Positions 9,665 to 19,296 of a DNA stretch of 30,955 nt are shown piece by piece (position 1 is the stretch's first letter; every line of letters begins with the position of its first letter). The translations under genes were made by a program, and so were the position numbers. Source of the DNA: Micractinium sp. NFX-FRZ (Eukaryota; Chlorophyta; Trebouxiophyceae; Chlorellales; Chlorellaceae); assembly GCA_029339195.1 (NCBI GenBank), contig JAPTJF010000602.1, positions 1-30,955 on the forward strand, given 5' to 3'. The notes beneath the pieces are model-generated. The model had not been told where the DNA came from, searched no databases, and worked only from the letters and a program-made list of their open reading frames with translations.

Positions 9665-12600
9665 CTAGGTGGCAGGACTGGCACCAGCATGCAGGTGCAG
9701 CACCACATACAGGAAGCAATCCCCCGCATGCAGCTGCGCGTGCAGCCAGGCAAGGGGAGCGTCCAGCGGCGGCACCGTGCCGCCCACAAGCAGCCCTCCG
9801 GCCGCTGCCGCCCGCTCCAGCACATCGACTGCCGCAATCGCGGCTGGCGCAGCTGCTCCTGCTTCTGCTCCTGCTGCTGCTCCTGTTGTTGCTGCTGCTG
9901 CTGCTCGCACAGCATCTCCTTCTGGCGGCGATGCTGCTCCTGCTGCTGCTGCTGCTGTGCCGCTGCCCTGAGCTTCAGCCCCTGCTTCAGACATGGGTGC
10001 ATCGCCCTCTCCGCCTCCTGCTGCCGCTGCAGCTGAGGCAGCTGTTGGATCTGCTCCTGAATCTGGGACTCGCGCTGCTGCTGGGTCTGGGTCTGCTGCT
10101 GCTGCTGCTGCTGCTGCCGCTGGTGCTGCTGCTTCTGGTGCATCACCAGGTGCTGCTGATGCATCATCTGCACCCTCGTCAGCCTGACTGGCTCCACTGG
10201 CCTCCCCAGCAACCGCCCCAGGCACTGAAGCCTCGGCATCCACACTTGCACTGGCGCTGGCCGTGCCGCCACCACCGCCGCTGCTGCCGCCAGCCCCGTC
10301 TGCAGCCGCTGCAGGGGGCGCGCCTGCTGCCGCCGCCTCCCCCAAGCACTCTTCCAGCAGCGGCAGCAGTGCTTGGCGCAAGCTGACGCTGCTGCCGTCT
10401 GCCGTCTGGGCCAGCACCGGTCGGGAGGTGCACGCAATGTCACCATAGCTGCTGAGGTAGCCTGCAGGTAGGGGACAAGCGAGGAGCGGGCCTAGTGGGT
10501 GGCACGCTGGCAGAAACAGCGACCACGTGCCAAAGCACGCCACCGCCCACACTGTGCGTGTCCCATTTGTGCCCCGCCTGCATCAGGGACACCTTAACCA
10601 TGCACACCCGGCTTGCCAACAGCCTCCACAACAAGCGCATTGCTCCTTGCCCTAGCAGCTTGGCTGCCCTCCCACCATGCACCACAGCTGCGTCCCTCCA
10701 CTGAAGCACTGCCACAGCCGCCCCACCACCCAGCCACCCTCCCAGCACACCCCACCCACCTCCCGCGTCCCGTCGGATGTACAGCCGCAACGGTATTGCC
10801 GCAGGGCCCCGGCCCCTGGCCGCAATGGGCGCCAGCTGCAGCGGCCCCAGGATCCTCTGGTACTGCGCCAGGCAGCTGCCCAGCACCTGCCGCCACAGGT
10901 CCTCCTGCAAGCGAACAAATGGGCACGATGTGCAGCGTGTTCATTTGATTTGACAGCAGCGCGCTCTGCTTGGTGCAGCGCAGCGCAGCACACAGCAGGG
11001 CAAGGTGCTGCCCATCCTATGCGCGGTGACACACCAAGCAGGGAGCACAGCAAGCAGGTAGAAAGGCAGGAGAGTCAGGGCGGCGCTGGGGCCCACGTAG
11101 GCGGATGTTACCACACGCTCTCCCCGCAGGTGGCAAACCCAAGACATGCGGGTGCAAGAACAGAGTGGCACAAGCAGTGCAAGGAACCCTGGTGTCGATT
11201 GTGTTTCTCAAACCCTCCCACCTGCGCCCCCGCCGACATCTCCATGATGCGCTGCGCGCTGCCCCGGCAGATGTGGGCCGCCTCCTTCAGAGAGTTGAAG
11301 AAGGCGCCCCGCAGCGCCGTCTCCCCAGTGTACGCTGCCAGCTGCCTGCGGCGGGTGCGGTGTGGATGGGCGCTGAGAGGGCAGGCAGGCGGGCCAGGAG
11401 AGGGGCCCATGCAGGGGATGGTGCCGCAGGATACAGCTGGGGCGGAAGGCTGCACGGCACTACATAGCCTGTATGTGGCTACATAGCCTGGCAGCGAGCC
11501 AGCGCGGCCCCTTTTCAGCGAGTCGGAGGGTCGACGGAAGCAGGTGCCTCTGCCCCCAACCGTGTCGCTGCCGCTGCTGCTGGCGCTGCGTGGCAGAGAC
11601 CCTGCTGGCCTGGCCTCCCCCCAATGCAACAGGGCATATGCAACAGCACACAACAGAGCCGGGCAGGGCCAAGGGCAGTGTAGTGTCACCTGTCAGGGAA
11701 GCCTCGGAAGTGGAGGGTGAGGCGCCAGGGGAGCTCCCCGCTGGGGGCGGCCACCAGGTCATACAGCACGCCAGCGGGCACGCCCCTGAGGTGGCAAACA
11801 GCAGCCAAAGACGACAGCAAAGACAAGAAGACAGAGGGCTTGAGGCAGGGGTTGGATCTGGGCGATATAGGATGAGAAGGGGGGAGGGCCGTGAAGGGGT
11901 CGGTGCGATCCCAGGGGGTGGGAGCCGCAGCCACAGCCCGTGGCCGTGTGCAGGGCTTGGCGCCAAGCTGGGCAGTGCAGGGGCAGTGCAGGGGCAGGCG
12001 GGACGGAGCAACAGCCTGGCCTGGTCTCACCACTTCAGCGGCAGGTGCCCGTGCTCAAACCAGGGCACATTGTCCCCTGGAGGCAGCAGGTGCTGCAGCA
12101 GCGGCAGCGCCAGTGGCACCAAGTTGTGCAGGTAGCTCTGGCGGGGCACCAGGAACTGTGGAGGGGCGGCATGGGATGGGATGGGAGGGAGGCATGCTGT
12201 TGGTCATCGTAGCAGCAATCACTGATCGAAAAACAACCCATGACCTGGAACTGAAAGCTCCGTAGAGCCAAGCTGGCAGGCGGGCAGGCACGGCAGGAGG
12301 CCAGCAGGGCACTACTCACGTAGAGCACGGGCGGCTGCTCCAAAGAAGACACCTCGCTGTCTGCCAGCCGAAGCTGCACTGGTATCTGCAGGGACCTTGC
12401 AGCAACGCCAAGCATTTCATTGCATTTCGAGAGTGTACCATCGAAGAGGGGGCAGCAGTCCACTGCACCGCGGGCGGCAGGAGGGCAGTGGCGGCAGCGG
12501 CGGCGGCGGCGGCAGCGACAAGGGTTCAAGGAGTGTCTCCTCTCTTCCCCTCGCATAGGTCCACTGCTGCCCCTGCCCATTCCTGACCGGCACACTGGCA

Positions 12601-12704
12601 AGTGAGTTGTGCCCAAGCCGTCACGTGCGCAGCGCCTGGCCTCCCGAGCGACTCACCGCAGCCCGCCAGCACTCCTCCGCAACGGCTGCGCTGTCGGGCT
12701 GCAT
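9665..12704 (-). CDS. ATG5: Autophagy protein ATG5
   Basis: Seven exons read downward: 12704-12657, 12385-12320, 12155-12031, 11785-11690, 11345-11222, 10904-10760, 10461-9665; 466 residues, every phase matches. ATG5 is covalently joined to ATG12; with ATG16 the conjugate promotes ATG8 attachment to phosphatidylethanolamine on the phagophore. Visible landmarks: CWRAAIPVQLRLA (N-terminal helix and UblA start), FLVPRQSYL, WFEHGHLPLKW, GVLYDLVAAPSGELPWRLT with HFRGFP, FFNSLKEAAHI, IPLRLYIRRD, and the terminal PLDAPLAWLHAQL. Lys132 in NSLKEA is at the place of the ATG12 acceptor lysine of other ATG5 proteins. The protein is much longer than usual because of an Ala/Gly-rich block at residues about 244-407. 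The gene diverges from the PPR gene and converges on the MYND gene. Confidence 0.94.
9845..10336 (-). repeat. Triplet-repeat-rich segment encoding the ATG5 Ala/Gly insert
   Basis: Runs of CTG/CTC triplets on the plus strand are read as Ala, Gly and Asp/Glu codons on the minus strand. All three frames stay open across the segment, which creates spurious long ORFs. It falls in one exon, between the helix ending LLPLLEECLG and the final conserved segment, so the core fold should not be broken. Confidence 0.85.
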
Positions 12705-12988
12705 CCTCAGGTCAGTCAATGAGCATCAGCGTCTGCCGAGCGTCGTTAGGGCCACTCTCAACACCATAGCATGGCGCAGCAGGAGCAGCGGGCAATCGCT
12801 GATAGCACTTGCTCTTCGATAGTGCTGCCGTTGCGAGAATCCCTGCCCAAATCTCGCACAACTTGTTTTCAAGCAGGGTGATTGACTTAGAGAGAGCGGG
12901 CACGCCCGTGAGTTGCCTGAGCTAGGCAGCCTTGGTGGCACTTGCAAGGCGATTTCTTTCGGCTTTCTAGGGACTCAAATTTGCAGCC
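12705..12988. promoter_or_regulatory. Shared divergent promoter region, ATG5 / PPR gene
   Basis: The start codons of ATG5 (minus) and the PPR gene (plus) are 284 bp apart, head to head, so both 5' UTRs and core promoters must fit here. Base composition drops relative to both coding regions. No clear TATA box or known motif was seen. Confidence 0.6.
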
Positions 12989-15900
12989 ATGGCCGCGAAC
13001 AGCGGCCTGGCGCCCTGCACGCCCCGGCGCTTGTTGGGAGCCTGTCGGCAGGGCACCAGGGCTCCAGTGGCGGCCTGCGCCGCTACCAGGCTGTCTCGAA
13101 GGCGGTCACAAGAGGCGGCAGCAGCGGCGGGAGCGGTGTTGGAGTTTGCTACGCAGGCCTCTGCTGCTGCCGCCAGCGGCGGCGGTGCGGCGCCAGCCAC
13201 CGTTCAGGCTGCACCTGCCAGCACATCTCAGTCAAAGTCTGGCAATTCTTGGGAACTCATCTACTCCAGCGGCGGCAGCAGCAGCATCAGCAGCAGAAGC
13301 AGCAGCGCAGCAGGAGCGGCGGAGGCGGCGGCGCCTGCGGTGCGTCCTCCGCCCCACCCCCCCACCACAGCCGGAGCGGCAGAGGCGGCGGCGCCCACAG
13401 TGCTGCCTCCGCCCCACCGCCCCACCACAGCAGCGGCAGAGGCGGCGACGCCGGCGGTGCTGCCGCCGCCGCGCCGCCCCACCGCTGCGCCCGCCACGGT
13501 GGCCGGCCAGGCGGGTGCTGACCCCCGGCTGGTGCGCCTCACCAAGCAGCTTATCTCATGTGCCGGCAGCCCAGCCGAGATGCGGGCTGTGCTGGAGAGG
13601 CAGGAGCTGGAGCCGTCTGAGCTGCGGCGCCTGCTGACGTACCTGGACCGCCAGGGCGCTGCTGACGTGGCGCTCGTCGCTTTCCACGCCATGAAGGCGC
13701 TGCCGCAGTATGCCACAGGTGAACGAACGCATGGGCAGCGGGGCAGCATGCTGGCGGCAGGGTCTTGTTGGCAGGCCACGCTGTGACCACAGCAGCAGCT
13801 GCAGCAGCCGCCGCAGCAGCGGGGCCCTTGCCCATGTGGTCCCATCTCCCTGGCTTGGTGTCTAGCATTCCAGGGGGCGCAGCCGCAGGGCGCGCTACCG
13901 CTGCGCACCCAGCCGCATTCTCCCGCACTGATCGGTGCGTTGCCACACGTGTGTCACACAAGGGTCTGCTGGGTCCTACTGATGCCTGCAGATGACGCTG
14001 TGCTGCGCACGAAGCTCATGAAGATGCACTCCCGGCGGCCCAAGGACACGGGGGCAGCCCTGGCGCTGTATGACGAGCTGCGGGCAGACGGGGTGGCCCC
14101 CGACGCCGTGTGCTACAACATTGGCCTCAGCGCTGCCGGTGGGTGCAGGGCGAGTGTGTGTGTAATTGGGAGCACAGTGGGTGGAGGGAGCGCGGCTGGC
14201 GGGAGCAGCGAGAGAGAGAGAGTGTGTGTGTGTCTGTGTGTGAGTTTGGGAGCGCAGCGGGCTCAACGAGTGCTGCTGATGGGTGCAGCGCCTCCCACGG
14301 CCAAGCACTCGCCCCCCCCGTGGCGCCACATGTTCAGTACCACCCCCTTCGCAACCCATGGTCTTGTCGGTGCTGTGCAGCGCTGGGACACCGCTGGGGC
14401 AGGTGCTGTGCATTCTTATGGCTTTCCTCTGAACATCATTCTTGCTGCCCCTCATCGGTGCGCAGGGCTGGGCCACCACTGGGGGCGGGTGCTGTCCATT
14501 CTGGAGGACATGCGGGCGGCGGGGGTGCGCTGGGACGCCTTCACCTGCAGCGCGCTGCTCAGCGCCTGCCAGGCGTCCGGCAGGTGGGAGCAGGCGCTGG
14601 AGTGGTTCCAGCAGGCGCAGGCGGTGCCGGGTGAGTGCCTTTGCAGTGCACAGTATGGTGGAGATGTGTGCGGGAACATGAACATGTGGGGCAGGCAGAG
14701 AAGCCGAGGGTAAAGCAGGCGTTGGGGTCGCTTCCAGCCGGGGCAAGCGGTGCGTGTGAGTGTGCCTGGGGACAGTGCAAACCATGTGTGTTGTAGTGTA
14801 GGGGAGGCAGAGAGGCTGCAGGTGGGAGCGGGCGGCGGGGCGGGACCAGCAGGGACCGGCGAGGTGTTCGAGAGGTGGTGCTGGGCGGCGTTTAATGCCG
14901 GGGCAGGCGATCCAGCGAAAGGGGCGGCGTTGGGCCAGGAACCGCACTGCACGATGCCGCGCTGCTGCCGACACCGGGCACTCGCTGCTGGCATCCGTCG
15001 CTTCACACATGCCCACCATGCTGTGCCTGCCATGCCATGCTGTCCACGCCGTGCTGCGCCTGCAGGCCTGCAGCTGAATGTTGTGCACTACACCACGCTC
15101 ATGAGCTGCCTGCAGCGGGCGGGGCAGGTGGGCCGGGCGCTGTGCACTTATCGACAGCAGCAGTGGCGCTGGTGGCAGGCATTTGGAAGCAGCAGCAGCA
15201 GTGGCGCTGGTGGCAGGCATTAGGGAGCAACAGCAGCAGCAGCAGCAGGCATGGGCAATACACTTGGTTGCACACTGTGGTGCAACTTTGTGGAGTTCGA
15301 GCTGCAGGCCTGCAGTCGCTTGCTTGACGGCACACGCACGGTGCTTGGTGTATGCTGACACACGCCTCTCCTGCCCCTGCCCCCTGGTGTGTGTGCCCCA
15401 TCTCAAATCCGTTTCGTTTGCAGTGGGAGCAGTCGATGAGCGTGTTCCGCCAGATGGAGGCGCAAGGCATCCAGCCCGACGTGGTGGCGCACAACGCCGC
15501 CATCGCGGCCTGCGCCAAGGTGTGCACCCCTCTTTCTGTCTTCTGCATCCTTGCTTGTGTTGTGCAACTACAGGGCGGGATGGGTGCCTGATGCGGCAGC
15601 TCACAATGCCGCTGCCGAAGCCTGGCCATGGTGTCCGTGTGGCGCAGATTCTGTGCAGGCTGTGCTGCCGTGGTGCGGGGTTGGCGGCATGGGGTGGGGA
15701 TTCAGGAGCGCCGCCTGGCTAGGAGGAAAGGGCACATGATGCGGCGACACATTTGTCGCTGTAGGTGCTGCTGAACAGATACCGGTCGACAAGGACCGCT
15801 CGCCATCCACGCTCTGCAGTGACGAGCTGTGTGCTCTGCTCTGTGTGCCTGCTCCCGAGCTGCAGGGCGGCGACTGGGAGAAGGCGTGGGCGGTGTTCCT

Positions 15901-16822
15901 TGCCATGAAGCAGGCGGGGCTGCGCCCCAGCACAGTGTCCTACAATGCACTCATCTCTGCATGCGAGCGCTGCGGCCAGACAGACAGGTGCGCAGACTAG
16001 TGTAGCGTGTGTGGTGATGCGGCAGTTGGTATTAAGTAGTTGGCATGTCAAGTAGTTGAAAGTTGGAATGCTCCCCCCTAGTGTGTGCGTCATCCCCTCC
16101 CCTGTGTGTGCAAATCCCGTGCCTGATGACGCCCTCCTTGGCCTGTCTGCCTGCCCCCGGTCAGAGCACTTAATGTAACATCGCTCTAGCATGCAGTGCC
16201 AGCAGGCGCCCTGCCGTCAAATGCGCTGTTGTGTGGGTCGCCACATCTCTCCTGCCTGCCCCCCGCCTGCCCGCAGGGCCCTGGAAGTGTTCTCCAGCAT
16301 GCAGCGCCAGGAGGTGCCCCCCAACGCCGTCACCTGGAACACGCTCATCTCGGCGTGCGCCAAGGCGGGGCTGTACGCCCGCGCGCAGCAGCTGCACGCG
16401 CAGATGCAGGCGGCAGGCGTGGCTGACGACGTGTTCACACTCACTGCCCTCATCACAGGTGTGCAGGGGCGGTGTATGTATGGCTGCTCAGGGCTGGGGG
16501 GTTGGGGGGTGAAGCACGGCAGGTGCCGTACCAGGGCCCCCGCCCGTGCTGCCACCCTCACACAGCAGGCAGGGAGGCTGCACGTCTGCCGCCCTGCTTA
16601 GCTCACCATCCAGCCTGTCCCCCCCTGCCCGGCACGCACCCCTCCCCGCCCCTGCAGCCTGCGAGCGCATCGGGCACTGGCAGGGAGCAGAGGAGCACTT
16701 CCTGGAGTTCCAAGCCCGGGGCATCCAGCCCAACACGGTTGCCTACAACCGCCTGATCTCGGCGCTGGGGCGGGGCGGGCAGTGGGAGCAGGCGCTGGCG
16801 GCGTTCCAGGCCATGTCGCACC

Positions 16823-16860
<38 letters not shown>

Positions 16861-16948
16861 GGTAGCAGCGGCGGTGCCACAGCCAGCAGCAGCAGCAGCG
16901 GCAGCAGTGATGGCAGCGGCGGTGGTAGTGGCCGCGGCGGTGCCGCAG

Positions 16949-16983
<35 letters not shown>

Positions 16984-18463
16984 GACAGCAGTGGTGCAGT
17001 GCAGGAGGGGAGCGCGGCGAGCAGAAGTGATGCAGCGGCAAGCCCCTCAGCCAGCAGCAGCAGCAGCAGCAGCAGCGCCGCAGGCAGCATTAGAGCAGAC
17101 GGCAGCGGCAGCAGCAACGGCAGCAGCAGGAGCAGACGAGCGCACACGCCTGCTGCCACCGCAGCAGGCCATGCACGCAGCGGCAGCGGCGGCGGCGGCG
17201 GCAGGCCGGGGGTGTATGCCCGCAGTGCTGCTGCCCGGCCTGATCGCATCACTTACGGCAGCCTCATCTCAGCTCTGGAGCGTGGGGGGCAATGGGAGCG
17301 CGCGCTGGGTGTGTTTGAGGACATGCAGGCGCAGGGCATCCAGGTGCGCTGGGCATGCTGGGGCGCGGGATCATGCCGCACCTCGTGCCCCACTTTGGCA
17401 GCAAGACACACCTTCCAGCCGCTCATATCCCATCTTACAGCCCTGAACTGGCCCCCCACTCCTGCACCTCGTACACACGCACGCGCATTGCTCCCCGTGC
17501 CTCTCTTCCATGCAGCCCAACGGCTATATCTACACCTCCCTCATCAACGCGTGCGAGAAGGGCGGGCAGTGGGAGACGGCGGTGAAGCTGTTCAGGGAGA
17601 TGCAGGTGGGTTGGGTGGGTGGGGGTATGCGGCGACTGCCAGTCCAGCTCTACTGCTGCTCTCCTCTGTGCCCCTGGGCACACTGCCCAATGCCCAATGC
17701 CCTGCCTGATGCGGCACTGTTGCAGCTGCAGGGCCTGCCGGCCTGAAGTGTCTTGACCATCCTCCCAGGGGAGGCCTTTTGGGGGCCTGCTGCCGCACCA
17801 CACTTGTGTGTTGGTGGCAGCAGTGGCAGGACCACTTCTGAGGACAGCATCCCTCTGCAAATCCGCTCTACACATGCGTCTCGCATGCCGCCTCACATGC
17901 CCCTCCTTGCTGTGCATGCTGCAGCAGCGGCAGGACCACCTGTCGACACAGCAAGCACTTGTACACACGCCCTCTCACATGCCTGTGCACCTGGCCCCTC
18001 CCTGATGCGTGCTGCAGCAGCGGCAGGACATCTCCCAGGACAGCATGGCCATGGTGGCTCGCAAGGCGCTGTGAGCCTCCCCTGCCAGCCCTGCCAGCCA
18101 CCCCTGTGCTGCCCGCCTGCCTGCCTGCTTGCTTGCCGGCCTGTTGGGCCTGTGGCCAAGCAACCGAGGCTGGTGTGCCTCAGCATCTTGGCTGCCAGAG
18201 TGCCTCTGCTCTGCATGGCACAGAGGCCAAGCACTACGCGTGCGCCATGCGCTGCCATGCAGTGCGCATGCCTGCTCTCCCCCCACGGCCCACCCCTGCA
18301 CCCCAACTCGCAGTCCGCCCCCTCCCTCGCCCCTGTGTGCAGCTACGCCTTCCCCTCCCTCATCAAAATCATGCCGGCCCCTCTCCTGGATGCGGCACGC
18401 GCCACCGTGGACTCTGGCCGGGCGGCGCGCCAGTGGATTGAGAAGAAGCGGGACGACAAATGA
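12989..18463 (+). CDS. P-type pentatricopeptide repeat (PPR) protein, probably organellar
   Basis: Eleven exons: 12989-13718, 13992-14138, 14466-14630, 15066-15127, 15424-15519, 15866-15987, 16277-16458, 16658-17343, 17516-17605, 18018-18070, 18343-18463; 817 residues, phases consistent. PPR proteins bind organelle RNA, one base per repeat, and act in processing, stability or translation. Residues 1-45 are Arg/Ala-rich without acids, as in a transit peptide. Residues ~80-185 are Ser/Ala/Pro-rich. Repeats begin at about residue 250 and include VVAHNAAIAACAKGGDWEKA, TVSYNALISACERCGQTDRA, AVTWNTLISACAKAG, TVAYNRLISALGRGGQWEQA, ITYGSLISALERGGQWERA and YIYTSLINACEKGGQWETA. Splice sites recur near repeat ends. 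A Ser/Gly block at ~558-694 separates two repeats. The C-terminus is not a DYW or SMR domain. Target RNA is unknown; chloroplast versus mitochondrion cannot be decided. Confidence 0.9.
14211..14244. repeat. GA/GT dinucleotide microsatellite
   Basis: A short GA run passes directly into GT/CTGT repeats inside intron 2 of the PPR gene. Confidence 0.9.
14381..14416 (+). repeat. Intronic decayed copy of the 5' end of PPR exon 3
   Basis: The segment after TGCAG at 14380 matches the start of exon 3 (14466 onward, also after GCAG) at about 31 of 37 positions with one gap, by my count. The two are 85 bp apart, so using the upstream AG would shift the frame. It is therefore a decoy acceptor or fossil duplicate rather than an alternative in-frame exon. 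Confidence 0.7.
14714..14762 (+). repeat. Intronic decayed copy of the 3' end of PPR exon 3 with its donor site
   Basis: About 80% identical by eye to 14589-14637, the last ~42 nt of exon 3 plus the GTGAGTG donor; the copy keeps GTGAGTG at 14756-14762. A further, weaker copy begins at about 14818 (CAGGTGGGAGC...). Both lie in intron 3. Confidence 0.65.
15152..15250 (+). repeat. Intronic minisatellite, about 2.5 units of ~38 bp
   Basis: The unit AGCAGCAGTGGCGCTGGTGG plus CAGGCATT is repeated twice in tandem, then trails into an AGC run ending in CAGGCAT. It lies in intron 4 of the PPR gene. Confidence 0.85.
16825..17236 (+). repeat. AGC-rich coding repeat encoding the PPR Ser/Gly block
   Basis: Several runs of AGC codons separated by GGC, GCA and GCC encode poly-Ser, Gly and Ala, about 137 residues. 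The frame is kept through to RPDRITYGSLISALE, the start of the next PPR. The block sits between QAM, the end of one repeat, and the next repeat's first helix, where it could loop out. Confidence 0.85.
17816..18070 (+). repeat. Three tandem copies of the PPR exon-10 start, two decayed
   Basis: GCAGCAG(T/C)GGCAGGAC occurs at 17816, 17921 and 18014, spaced 105 and 93 bp. Only the third continues as an open exon that joins in phase with exons 9 and 11. In the exon-10 frame the first copy hits TGA almost at once; the second drifts after CAGGACCACC. Confidence 0.75.
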
Positions 18464-19296
18464 GGCCCTTCTGTTGCAAGGAACATGTCTGCCTGGCTGG
18501 CCGGCCTCCTGCCTTGATGCCGGGTCGGGCCGGCGCCCCCCCCCCTGTACCACCTGGGCTGCTGCTCTTGGCGCTGGCGCATGCACTTGCGGCGCGGCAA
18601 AGCAAGAGCCCCTCTCCTGTGCACACTGCTATCCCCACTTATGTGACGGTATCAGCCTTCCCTCCAGACCACCCCCGCTTTCCTGTCTGAAACCTCCAAT
18701 CGCCCCATGTTCAGCGACGGGCCTTGTATTTGCACTCACAGTTGCCATTGTTGAGTTGAGGAGGACAGACAGAAAGAGCAGAGTAAACTGTAATGAAATC
18801 AACCGGCTGCGGTGGCAGGGGGCGGTGCTCAACAAAGAACTAGCAGCAGCAGGAGTTTACTAGGAGCAGCAGGGAGAGCAACGCAAACAGAGTAGCAAGG
18901 GTGAGGGGGGCGGGGGTGCGGGGCCAGAGGGCAAGCTGCGGAAGCGCTGCAGCTGGGCAGACTGCGCCGCGGAGGTTGCCAGTCAGCCAAAATCCAGCTG
19001 CCAGCACTGAACTGCTTGGAGCGGGCGCCGGGTGTCGCTCGTTCACAAGCCCCACACAGCCACCCCTGGGCAGCAGTGTGCTGCGCGTGACCCAAGCCAC
19101 ACATGCGAAGCCGCTTTTTCACGCGTGCGAGCGCCCATGTGCCACGTCACATCGGAGCGTCGCCCACATGAAGCAGCGTGCTGGGGGGGAGCGCCACCAA
19201 CTGGCACCAGCAGGCGCCCTTCAATCTCGGCACCGGCGGGAGTGCGGCGTTGAGTGTTGCTAAACGCCAGCAGGTGTTTTGACATCGTTGGTGGTC
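18464..19296. other. Convergent 3' region, PPR gene / phospholipid methyltransferase
   Basis: This region holds both 3' UTRs. TGTAA at 18789-18793 can serve the PPR gene. No TGTAA in the minus direction was found for the methyltransferase. No gene was recognised in the remaining ~500 bp. Confidence 0.5.
18789..18793 (+). terminator. TGTAA polyadenylation signal of the PPR gene
   Basis: TGTAA lies 326 nt after the PPR stop codon in a locally A-rich stretch. Confidence 0.5.

Noticed and set aside
13976..15604. A 542-codon minus-strand frame across the PPR gene
   Set aside because: It crosses both exons and introns of the PPR gene, is low-complexity and has no motif. The plus-strand PPR model explains the region.
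16825..17100. Regular repeats resembling a repeat array such as CRISPR
   Set aside because: These are AGC codon runs in an open PPR exon, with no unique spacers, in a eukaryotic gene.
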